A stretch of 64,000 bases of DNA from Candidatus Poribacteria bacterium (GTDB lineage Bacteria > Poribacteria > WGA-4E > WGA-3G), in contig JAJECN010000054.1 of NCBI GenBank assembly GCA_022821965.1, forward strand, positions 1 to 64,000, given 5' to 3'. Below, one piece after another: positions 17,300 to 24,815 of the stretch (its first letter is position 1; every line of letters starts with the position of its first letter). The notes below the pieces were generated by a model that worked only from the letters and a program-made list of their open reading frames with translations, was not told where the DNA came from and did not search any database. The translations under genes and the position numbers were made by a program.

Positions 17300-18448
17300 C
17301 TATAGTTTATCTTTTGCCAGAATATCAGTATACAGAGCTAAGTAGGCGTCGGCGATGTGTTTCCAATCGTAGGGTTTAACGCGTTCAATGCTCGCTTTGC
17401 CCATCTCAACGCGACCTTCTCCGGCGTTAATCAGTTTGGCGAGAGCGTGCGCAAGTCCATCAACATCTCCCGGATCGAACAGCGCGCCGTTAGCGTTCTC
17501 TACTACGAGTTCATCAATGCCCTGAACGCGGCTGGCAACAATCGGGAGTCCTGTTCCCATTGCTTCCAAAACGACGAGGGGCATCCCTTCTGCGAGTGAG
17601 GGTAAGATGAAAACATCGGCATCGCGATACTTTTGTGGCAATTCGGCATAAGGAACCGATCCCGTAAAGCGGATGTGTGAGGCTACACCGAGGTTTTCTG
17701 CTAATTTCAGAAGTTCTCCGTGATAGGGTCCATCACCGACAACCTCTATTTCAAAGTTATGTGTTGCCTTTTCAATAATTTGGGGGAGTGCGCGAATCAG
17801 AAATTGGAAGCCTTTGCGCGGGATGAGTCTCCCGATTGTGAGGACTCGGACCTTTTCTGGATAGGCATTGCGTTGGACTGGCTCGAAACGTCCCAAATCT
17901 AAACCATCTGGAATCACATCCATTCTTATATTGGTGTCCGTCTCTTTTGCAAGTTCGCGTAAGCCGTCGCTACAAGCGACAACCGCTGAGGCGTTCCCCC
18001 AAATCGCGCGGATGGCAGGTTTCAGCAATAGGTATAACCACCGATAATAAGGTGGATCGGGATTGCGGCTCGGCACATCGCGCCCCCCCAGAAATACGAC
18101 ATACGGCACGTTGCGGCGTTTTTGTAGAAGATATGCACCACCCCCCGCGGGGATACCAAAAAAGACTTGGACGATATCAGGCTGAAACTGCTTGGTGAAC
18201 CGCAGTCCATAGAGACTTGAACTCACGGCGTACGTCAGCATTTCGTGGACTGCGCACACATCAGGGTTTTTCCGAAGTGCACGGACGCGATGCACGTGGA
18301 TACCCTCCACTTGTTCGTCTGTCGGACAATCACGAAATTGAGAGGTTATCAGATGCACCTCATGTCCCGCTTCTGCAAAGTGTTTACCTAAGAAATGACT
18401 GACCCAACCGCCGCCGCCACCGATCGGTGGAAATTCGTGATTGAACAT
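17300..18448 (-). CDS. GT4 family glycosyltransferase
   Basis: A retaining sugar transferase of the GT-B fold, about 382 residues. The acceptor domain begins MFNHEFPPIGGGGGWVSHFL and contains the glycine-rich loop typical of GT4. The donor domain has VLTIGRLIPRKGFQFLI and the E-x7-E motif in EGMPLVVLE. It probably acts in exopolysaccharide or glycolipid synthesis at the inner face of the membrane. The frame is open to 18598, but the upstream residues are a translated intergenic repeat, so the start is put at 18448. The repeat supplies AAGGA about 14 nt before this ATG, or 11 nt before the adjacent TTG codon, which is an alternative start. Confidence 0.92.
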   Translation of the reverse strand: MFNHEFPPIGGGGGWVSHFLGKHFAEAGHEVHLITSQFRDCPTDEQVEGIHVHRVRALRKNPDVCAVHEMLTYAVSSSLYGLRFTKQFQPDIVQVFFGIPAGGGAYLLQKRRNVPYVVFLGGRDVPSRNPDPPYYRWLYLLLKPAIRAIWGNASAVVACSDGLRELAKETDTNIRMDVIPDGLDLGRFEPVQRNAYPEKVRVLTIGRLIPRKGFQFLIRALPQIIEKATHNFEIEVVGDGPYHGELLKLAENLGVASHIRFTGSVPYAELPQKYRDADVFILPSLAEGMPLVVLEAMGTGLPIVASRVQGIDELVVENANGALFDPGDVDGLAHALAKLINAGEGRVEMGKASIERVKPYDWKHIADAYLALYTDILAKDKL

Positions 18449-18452
18449 CAAT

Positions 18453-18478
18453 ATTTTTAATTTTCCTTGCGGTTCGGT
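18453..18478 (-). repeat. Ribosome-binding-site-carrying repeat, upstream of GT4
   Basis: Read on the minus strand this is ACCGAACCGCAAGGAAAATTAAAAAT directly before the GT4 start (written here only to define the unit; core AAGGAAAATTAAAAAT). Related copies are at 14270-14297, 18605-18633, 21392, 21516 and 21640. The AAGGAAAA core can serve as a Shine-Dalgarno sequence. Confidence 0.6.
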
Positions 18479-18721
18479 AAAGTGGGTCTGTGATTTCAAA
18501 GTGCCTCTCCGTATATCCGTTCCGGCGCGTTGCTTGGGACTACATATTTGATTTTTTTCACCAGAACCCCGATTTGGACAACGGACAAATCGGAGCAAAA
18601 CCCAATATTTAAAAAGCCTTGCGGTTCGGTGAGGTGAGTTGGGGGTTTGCTGTCCATTTCCATAGATCTGAAGAAACCCCCAAGCAAAAACCCTTCCACT
18701 TCGTTTCAGGCTACGTGCTTT

Positions 18722-19603
18722 TTAATTTTTTTGTCCGAATTTCACTGCAAATTCGATGATCGCCTTTGCAGTATCGATTCCTGTGACTGACTCCAATTCC
18801 TCAAATCCCGGCGACGGATTGACTTCCAGAACAACGGGTCCCTCGTTTGTTTCAAGTAAATCGACACCGGCTATTTCTAACTCAAGTGCTGCGGTTGCTT
18901 CTATCGCGAGACGGGTGTAGTCATCCGTTAGTGTAATCGCTTCTCCTGTCGCGCCTTTATGAATATTCGCTCGGAATTCGCCGGGCGGTGCACTTCTTTT
19001 CATCGCCGCAATCGCTTCATCTCCTACGACAAGAACACGGATGTCAATTCCATCTGCTTCGGCGATAAAAGGCTGAATCACATAGTCCTGATGGAGGTCA
19101 CACAGTGCGTCTACAGTTGAAGTGAGCGATGTAGGTGTATCTAACAACATTACGCCCCTGCCGTGTGTGCCGTAAAAGGGTTTTAAAATAAATGGGTAAT
19201 TCCCTATCTCGGCTACGGCGTTCTCTAAAGACGTGGTGGTACCGACGGTTAGGCTTGGTGGGATAGGCAATCCATGCTGCGCAAGGATGCGTAGCGAGTG
19301 AAATTTGTGCCGTGCTGCCTCGATGGGTTTTGCACGATTGATAACAGGCGTGCCGATCCATTCAAAGTGTGCTACGACCTCTTCGCCATATCGTGCTGTT
19401 GTCCGACTGAGCCGTGGCACGATGACATCAAAGTCTTCTGCTGGCTTTCCTTCATAGGTGATGCGGTTACCAAGACCACCGATATGAAGGTAAAAACCGA
19501 AGGGATCTAAAATTTCTGCGATGTGTCCTGCATGTAGGGCAGCTTCGCTGAGCCTGCGTGTGGAGTGGTTTTGGGGTCCTCGGGAGAGGATACCGATTTT
19601 CAT
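18722..19603 (-). CDS. ATP-grasp ligase, RimK-like
   Basis: An ATP-dependent carboxylate-amine ligase of 293 residues resembling RimK (which adds glutamate to ribosomal protein S6), LysX and coenzyme F420 gamma-glutamyl ligases. Visible parts are a preATP-grasp domain (MKIGILSRGPQNHSTRRL), the ATP-binding loop KPFYGTHGRGVMLL, and the metal-binding end VVLEVNPSPGFEELE. The acceptor substrate is not known; it could be a protein C-terminus or a small amino acid. ATTAAAAAT directly precedes the ATG, as in two neighbouring genes, but without a strong Shine-Dalgarno sequence. It lies between a glycosyltransferase and two genes of uncertain role on the same strand. Confidence 0.88.
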   Translation of the reverse strand: MKIGILSRGPQNHSTRRLSEAALHAGHIAEILDPFGFYLHIGGLGNRITYEGKPAEDFDVIVPRLSRTTARYGEEVVAHFEWIGTPVINRAKPIEAARHKFHSLRILAQHGLPIPPSLTVGTTTSLENAVAEIGNYPFILKPFYGTHGRGVMLLDTPTSLTSTVDALCDLHQDYVIQPFIAEADGIDIRVLVVGDEAIAAMKRSAPPGEFRANIHKGATGEAITLTDDYTRLAIEATAALELEIAGVDLLETNEGPVVLEVNPSPGFEELESVTGIDTAKAIIEFAVKFGQKN

Positions 19604-19786
19604 ATTTTTAATTATGGGGTTTTCGCTCGGTTTTTTCCGTTGTCAAAAACCGGTTTTCGCTTAGATTGGCACACATTTAGTGTATGCTTAGCACTCTTCC
19701 CGCTATAACCGAATTTTTCAAGTTCCATGTGCCATTCAGCTTTACACCAGCGACACAAGCACAGAATCTGGCATCAAGACACTGCG

Positions 19787-20320
19787 TTATCTCGGTGACG
19801 GTGAAGACCCACCGACAAGCAGCTCCAACGGCTCAGTTGATTCTCGTAGGCGTTTCAGTGCTGCTTCCCCCTGACAGCGACGTTCGTTTTGAAGTTCAGA
19901 TACACGTGTCCTGAAAAGCAGCATCGTCTCAGTAACCCCCGGTTCGGTAACAGCTCCGGCGAGTAAGCCTCGAACAATCAATTGCGCATTTTTCAGTGCG
20001 GGGTCTTTTTGGACAGAAAAGGTTGCGCATTCATTGATGAGAGAGCGATATTCGTTTAGCAAGTCGGGGCCTACAAGGGCATTGCTCTCTGTGACCAATA
20101 ACTCGGCATTCAAGACAAAGCCGAAAGTCTTATCCTTTCCATCCTCGTCAAAAATACTATAGCGATCATTGACGAACATAAAAATGTACTGGTGATCGCC
20201 TGCTAAAAAATCCTCGACGTAAAACCTTTTGCCATACCAATCTTTCGTCGGAACAATGGTCCCCTTCTCAATACACTCGTTGTAATGAGATTCGTCGGTT
20301 GTGTAATACGCGTCAACCAT
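19787..20320 (-). CDS. Hypothetical protein
   Basis: I do not recognise this 177-residue protein. It is soluble, acidic at the N-terminus (MVDAYYTTDESHYNECIEKG) and rich in aromatics in the first half (DWYGKRFYVEDFLAGDHQYI). The second half is mostly helical and ends in a short Ser/Pro tail. AGAAGG about 10 nt upstream supports the start. It follows the kinase-like/deoxyribosyltransferase-like gene by 48 nt on the same strand, so the two may work together. No membrane segment or signal peptide is seen. Confidence 0.7.
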   Translation of the reverse strand: MVDAYYTTDESHYNECIEKGTIVPTKDWYGKRFYVEDFLAGDHQYIFMFVNDRYSIFDEDGKDKTFGFVLNAELLVTESNALVGPDLLNEYRSLINECATFSVQKDPALKNAQLIVRGLLAGAVTEPGVTETMLLFRTRVSELQNERRCQGEAALKRLRESTEPLELLVGGSSPSPR

Positions 20321-20368
20321 AGAATAAAAACCTTCTCTCTTTTTCCTGTTTTTTCGCTTGATTTGGTG

Positions 20369-21391
20369 TCAACTTTCATCCACTTTATACGTGGTCGTTA
20401 GAAAATCTGCCAACTCCTCAAAGGTATCAAAAATCCGGTCACATAGGTTCTCAAAGAAGATACTTCGCGTGCCAGGGTAAACTGCATACACTGGCTTGTT
20501 ATGGCGGGAAGCGTAATTCATTTCACTGAGAACACCGGGCGATAATTTGTCCGTCGGATAGATGACAACCACAAAATCACTCTGATGGACGAACTGGTAA
20601 TCGCGTGAGATTGTGCGCGTTTGAATCTGCTCAATCACTTCTTCACCCATTTCACTCACACGCGGTGCGTCATCACTTTCATCTTTCGTGAGGGTAACGA
20701 GTTCCATGTCCTTGATTGTGAGCGGATCGAAGACGATAAATGAACGACTCAGTTTTTCGCCGATCTCGCGGATTTTCTCGATTTCTTTCGGTGTATCTCT
20801 TAAAAGCGTAATTGGATAACTAAGATAAAATTTCGGTTTCGGGGAGAAGAGGAGTTCATAGAAATTCTCAAGATCGTGTTGTCTCGCGACGGTGTAATGG
20901 GGTTTCTCTGTGAAATGTGCGAGTTGCCGCGTTAGGAACTCTTCCTCATCTAACCAAACATTGAGTGCTGCTTTTCCCATCTCTGCCCACTGTGGCGTTT
21001 TTTCCATCCGTTCTGATATATCGGTGATGTTGTCAACGACATTGATTAGGAGATCTGGTAGCAGGATTTCAATGTCCTTGAAGGAGAACCCTTCAATGAG
21101 ACTCCCGCGCCATCGAAAGCAGGCGTGTAAACCGATGATCGCGTGTTCATAGTCTTCGGCGCGGCGTGCGATTTCGTAGAACGCTGTGCGCCGTGCTAAT
21201 GACAAAACCGCTGGATCCGAATCGAGAACTTTATCTGTGAAATGGACACGAGCTTCCGCGGCGGCGCGGTGCATAACGTCGCCGACATTGAAAAAGCCGA
21301 TGTTCAGTTTTCTTTTCATGCAAAGGATTTTAAAATTCGCCATTAACTCTTTGCGACCTGAGCAGCTGATGCCAGTACAGACGATCTTCAT
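20369..21391 (-). CDS. Adenylate-kinase-like domain fused to nucleoside deoxyribosyltransferase-like domain
   Basis: The 340-residue protein has two parts. Residues 1-~170 resemble archaeal-type adenylate kinases (MKIVCTGISCSGRKEL, then FFNVGDVMHRAAAE and a PDLLINVVD segment), but the P-loop reads GISCSGRKE instead of G....GK[ST], so ATP binding may be lost or altered. Residues ~185-330 look like a nucleoside 2-deoxyribosyltransferase/Rossmann-like domain (FYLSYPITLL, SDFVVVIYPTD, SPGVLSEMNYASRHNKPVYA), with a conserved Ser and Glu. The role may be nucleotide sensing, modification or cleavage; this is inference. The start at 21391 directly follows a repeat with AAGGAAAA. The open frame upstream to 21589 is translated repeat. 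Confidence 0.75.
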   Translation of the reverse strand: MKIVCTGISCSGRKELMANFKILCMKRKLNIGFFNVGDVMHRAAAEARVHFTDKVLDSDPAVLSLARRTAFYEIARRAEDYEHAIIGLHACFRWRGSLIEGFSFKDIEILLPDLLINVVDNITDISERMEKTPQWAEMGKAALNVWLDEEEFLTRQLAHFTEKPHYTVARQHDLENFYELLFSPKPKFYLSYPITLLRDTPKEIEKIREIGEKLSRSFIVFDPLTIKDMELVTLTKDESDDAPRVSEMGEEVIEQIQTRTISRDYQFVHQSDFVVVIYPTDKLSPGVLSEMNYASRHNKPVYAVYPGTRSIFFENLCDRIFDTFEELADFLTTTYKVDES

Positions 21392-21681
21392 ATTTTTAAT
21401 TTTCCTTGCGGTTCGATGAGGCGGGTTGGAAGTTTGATGTTCCTTTCCGTAGATCCGCTTTCCACTTCGTTTCAAGCTGCGTGCCTTTCTGAAATCCGCT
21501 ATCAACTCGTGTCCGATTTTTAATTTTCCTTGCGGTTCGATGAGGTGAGTTGGAAGTTTGATGTTCCTTTCCGTAAATCCGCTTTCCACTTCGTTTCAAG
21601 CTGCGTGCCTTTCTGAAATCCGCTATCAACTCGTGTCCGATTTTTAGTTTTCCTTGCGGTTCGGTGAGGTGGATTGGGGGT
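21392..21681. repeat. Tandem repeat, period 124 bp (two full copies plus a partial)
   Basis: Units start at 21392, 21516 and 21640, exactly 124 bp apart, each with ATTTTTAATTTTCCTTGCGG. The two full units differ at only a few bases (for example GGCGGGTT versus GGTGAGTT, CGTAGATC versus CGTAAATC). The unit closest to the kinase-like gene supplies its ribosome-binding site. It is open in the minus-strand frame and so yields false N-terminal extensions. Confidence 0.85.
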
Positions 21682-22494
21682 TTAAGGATTTGCTGCTAAC
21701 GATTTTAGTTCCGCGAGTGCCTCCTGCTCCTCCGTTTGCCACGGACGGTGCGCGGGTTTATCCAATTTTTTGGGCGGTCCGCTGAAGACGAGGATATACG
21801 CTCTACGTGCCGCTGCTGTGCTATTCGGTGCGGAATAGTGTAAAGTCCGGCAGTGATGAAACGTGGCACCACCCGCAGGTATTGGGCAAGCCACCGCTTC
21901 TGATACGTCAACATCGTCTGTCACCAACCCGTGTACGAGTGGGTCATTATTGATATGCCGATGCCATCGCACCTCTCCCTTGTGTGATTGTGGGATGAAT
22001 TGGAGACATCCACTCTCAAGCGTCGCCTTGTCAAGCGGAAGCCAAACACTCAAACTATGCGGTAGGACTTCGGGGTTCCAGTACGCCTCGTCTTGGTGCC
22101 ACGGGGTTTCGTTGCCGTAGTGCGCTGGCTTTAAAATCATGTGCCCACCACCGCTGACCTTTTCGGTTTCTACACTGAGCAACTGCGCAGCGAGCCGCTG
22201 TGCGTTTCGGAAATAGACAGTCTCACGGAGTTCTGGAAATTGCGCCTCTGGACCTAAGACTTGTGGCAACGTTTCTTGCCCGTTATGTGCACGCGGACCG
22301 GCGAGATCGAAATAGCGTCCTTCCGCCTCTCCAGTCCGTTCCGTGAAGAGTTCATCGTAGATGCCTTTGAGCCATTCGATCTCTTCATCTGTTGTGATAC
22401 GTGGAATGCTTAGGTATCCATTTCCTTGAAAAAAGGCGACTTGTTCGTCGGTTAGGTCAATACGGAAGTTATTATTAGATTTCATCAAGTTCAC
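21682..22494 (-). CDS. Phytanoyl-CoA dioxygenase (PhyH) family protein
   Basis: A Fe(II)/2-oxoglutarate-dependent oxygenase of about 270 residues, double-stranded beta-helix fold. The iron-binding H-x-D is in PWHQDEAYW and the distal His in HHCRTLHYSAPN. The following Arg (AARRAYIL) fits 2-oxoglutarate binding. The family hydroxylates many small molecules, and the substrate here is unknown. Two starts are possible: a GTG at 22494, which overlaps the sppA stop as GTGA, or an ATG at 22485. Either way it is probably translated with sppA. PhyH genes are reported to be abundant in Poribacteria. Confidence 0.92.
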   Translation of the reverse strand: MNLMKSNNNFRIDLTDEQVAFFQGNGYLSIPRITTDEEIEWLKGIYDELFTERTGEAEGRYFDLAGPRAHNGQETLPQVLGPEAQFPELRETVYFRNAQRLAAQLLSVETEKVSGGGHMILKPAHYGNETPWHQDEAYWNPEVLPHSLSVWLPLDKATLESGCLQFIPQSHKGEVRWHRHINNDPLVHGLVTDDVDVSEAVACPIPAGGATFHHCRTLHYSAPNSTAAARRAYILVFSGPPKKLDKPAHRPWQTEEQEALAELKSLAANP

Positions 22495-24344
22495 CGAATT
22501 AAAATACCGTAAGGTAAAATTGTTACGACCTGTGTTCCATCTTCAAAACCAAATAGACTCAGCCATGTGAAGGCATGCTGCCATTGTGTGCCAAATAAGG
22601 AATGGAAGGCAGGAAGGAGGGAAGGTTGGAATCCCCATCCTTTTAAATTTCCAATTTTCCAACCTTTTAGTTGAATCGAACTCTCCGTGTCTTCGATCAT
22701 CTGTTCCAAGAGTTGTTCAAAAAAGGGTCTCTGTTTCGGCAACACGATAAGGTTAACTTTGTCATCATCGGCAAAACCAGCCTGCTTTTTGGCGATGGAG
22801 AGCGCAGTGTCCAGTCCACCGAGTTCATCAACAAGTCCGAGTGCCTTCGCTTGTTTGCCTGTCCAGACTCGCCCTTGTGCGATTTCGTTGATTTCCTCAA
22901 AAGATTTGCTTCTGCCTGCTGCTGCCTTACGGACAAAATCTTCATAGACTGTTTTCATCATCTTTTCGACACGTTCCCGTTCGGTGGGCGTAAAACCGCC
23001 GTAATCGGAATAGAGGGTGGCGTTCTGCCCGTGTGCGATGATTTCCTTTGTCAAACCGATTTTGTTATACAGTCCCTTCATGTTCAGTTTACCGCCGAAC
23101 ACGCCGATTGAGCCTGTTATCGTGCTTGGGTGTGCGACGATTGTCCCAGCCGCCATAGCGATATAGTAGCCGCCGGAGGCAGCGACATTACCCATGGAAA
23201 CAACGACCGGTTTCTCACGTTGTGTGAGCATGACCTCTCGCCAAATCAGATCCGAAGCGAGGGCGGAACCACCCGGGCTGTCTATTCGGAACACAACTGC
23301 CTGAACGGAATCGTCGGTACGTGCTTTCTGAAACGCCTGCTTCAATGTCTCTGGCGTAACGACGGACATTGAGGAGAAGAACGAATCGAAATCGGGTAAA
23401 ATCGGTCCACTGGCATAGATAAGCGCGATCTGGTTCTCGGCAGTACCCGTTCGTGCTCGCTGGGGTGGATTTAACATACTGAGCAGCTGCATAAGTCCAG
23501 CGAAACTATTCATATCCGGTACTTTTCGCTTGCGCTCGTAGTTTGGTTTAGTGATCTGAACCTCTTTATCTTCAGATGCCTCTTTGAGATCCGTGAGCAG
23601 CTCATCGTAGTATTGTAATGTGTCAACCAATTTTTCCTGCTGTGCTTCTTCTGCTGTGAATGGACCGCGATTTATCAAATCCGATGCCTTTTCTACGGTC
23701 ATACCCTCTCGACTCTCAGCAATATGCTCTAACAATCGGGTGTATAAATCATCAAGCAACGCGGTCATCGACTCACGGAATTCATCCGACATACCGTCCC
23801 GCATATAGGGTTCAACACCGGACTTGTATTTTCCCATCGCCAGCATATCGGCTTGGATGTCTAACTTGTCCAGCAGCCCTTTGTAGAAAAGGATTTCGGC
23901 ACGTAATCCGGTTAAATTGAGGCTTCCGGTAGGCATTAGAACGATGCGATCCATCGTAGCGGCAAGGAGATATTCGGCATTACCGCCGCTTTCCAGATAA
24001 CTGATTGTTTCTTTCCCAGCCTCTCGGAATTCGTGAAGTTTCGTGCGGATCTCTTGAAGCGTTGCCCATCCTACGCTGATGCCATCTATTTTGAAGATAA
24101 CTCCAGCGATCTCGTCATCTGCCTTGAGTGTATCTAATTTTTTGAAGAGTCCTCGGAGTGTTTTTGTCGTGGACGTGCTGAAGGTGCTGACTGTTTTGAT
24201 ATCGGCGTAGGTGCCGCTTAGTGTGAACTCAACATATTTTTTGACAGGAATCGTTGGTTCGGTTTCAGCCTCTTCCTCAGCGAATATCGGTGAAACGAGG
24301 AGAAGCAACGTCAGCAGAAACGTGCATATTTGTAATAGTTTCAT
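22491..24344 (-). CDS. sppA: Signal peptide peptidase SppA, 67K type
   Basis: A membrane-anchored serine protease (family S49) that degrades cleaved signal peptides. The 617-residue protein has a signal or anchor segment at 1-22 and two tandem S49 domains. The general-base Lys is expected in MGKYKSGVEPYMRDG of the first half, and the nucleophilic Ser in NVAASGGYYIAMAA of the second. The last ~70 residues, after LIVLPKQRPFFEQLLEQM, have no counterpart in the usual family. This part contains an inverted-repeat insertion (22622-22666). AAGGAT lies 8 nt before the ATG. The stop overlaps the possible GTG start of the PhyH gene. Confidence 0.93.
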   Translation of the reverse strand: MKLLQICTFLLTLLLLVSPIFAEEEAETEPTIPVKKYVEFTLSGTYADIKTVSTFSTSTTKTLRGLFKKLDTLKADDEIAGVIFKIDGISVGWATLQEIRTKLHEFREAGKETISYLESGGNAEYLLAATMDRIVLMPTGSLNLTGLRAEILFYKGLLDKLDIQADMLAMGKYKSGVEPYMRDGMSDEFRESMTALLDDLYTRLLEHIAESREGMTVEKASDLINRGPFTAEEAQQEKLVDTLQYYDELLTDLKEASEDKEVQITKPNYERKRKVPDMNSFAGLMQLLSMLNPPQRARTGTAENQIALIYASGPILPDFDSFFSSMSVVTPETLKQAFQKARTDDSVQAVVFRIDSPGGSALASDLIWREVMLTQREKPVVVSMGNVAASGGYYIAMAAGTIVAHPSTITGSIGVFGGKLNMKGLYNKIGLTKEIIAHGQNATLYSDYGGFTPTERERVEKMMKTVYEDFVRKAAAGRSKSFEEINEIAQGRVWTGKQAKALGLVDELGGLDTALSIAKKQAGFADDDKVNLIVLPKQRPFFEQLLEQMIEDTESSIQLKGWKIGNLKGWGFQPSLLPAFHSLFGTQWQHAFTWLSLFGFEDGTQVVTILPYGILIR

Positions 24345-24815
24345 GAGTCTATCCTTCTTTTAGTATCTGATTTAGCACTGCTATTTTATCACAAGAAGGG
24401 GATTGTGTCAAGTGGCAAATTTTTTTGGGGTGCGTAAATATTTTGTCAATTGTCGTGAGAAATCGGGGTTACAAACCCCTCCCACAGGGGCCCCGGCATT
24501 GAATGCCAAAAACTTTACACACCCATTTTTTTTGGGGTGTGTAAATATTTTGTCGATTGTTGTCTGCGTTTCTATGGGAGTTATGAAATTTCATAGTATT
24601 TCATAGTAAGGATCTGAAAAAGTGTTTCGGGGACCACTACGAGGTAAGGTGTGGCAAGGGTTTTGAAGGTGTTGTTAAGCCTCGTAATTTTTTTCATACC
24701 TGTGAAATTATGGCGAATATCAGAGCGATGTTAAGGGGCGGGTGATGTCCAAACGGGGCGATGACAAGAAAAGTTAAGAGCACGCGAGAAAGTGTGACGG
24801 TGTTTGCGATCATCG
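24345..24815. other. Intergenic region with direct repeats
   Basis: No gene is seen. TTTTTTGGGGTG.GTAAATATTTTGTC occurs twice (about 24421 and 24530). Between the copies is a palindromic repeat ATCGGGGTTACAAACCCCTCCC (24462-24485 region), related to those at 14222-14245 and 62835-62858. The sppA promoter must lie near 24345-24420. Confidence 0.5.

Noticed and set aside
18496-18699. Open frame of 67 codons between the GT4 and ATP-grasp genes
   Set aside because: It is translated intergenic repeat (TEPQG-type residues), not a gene.
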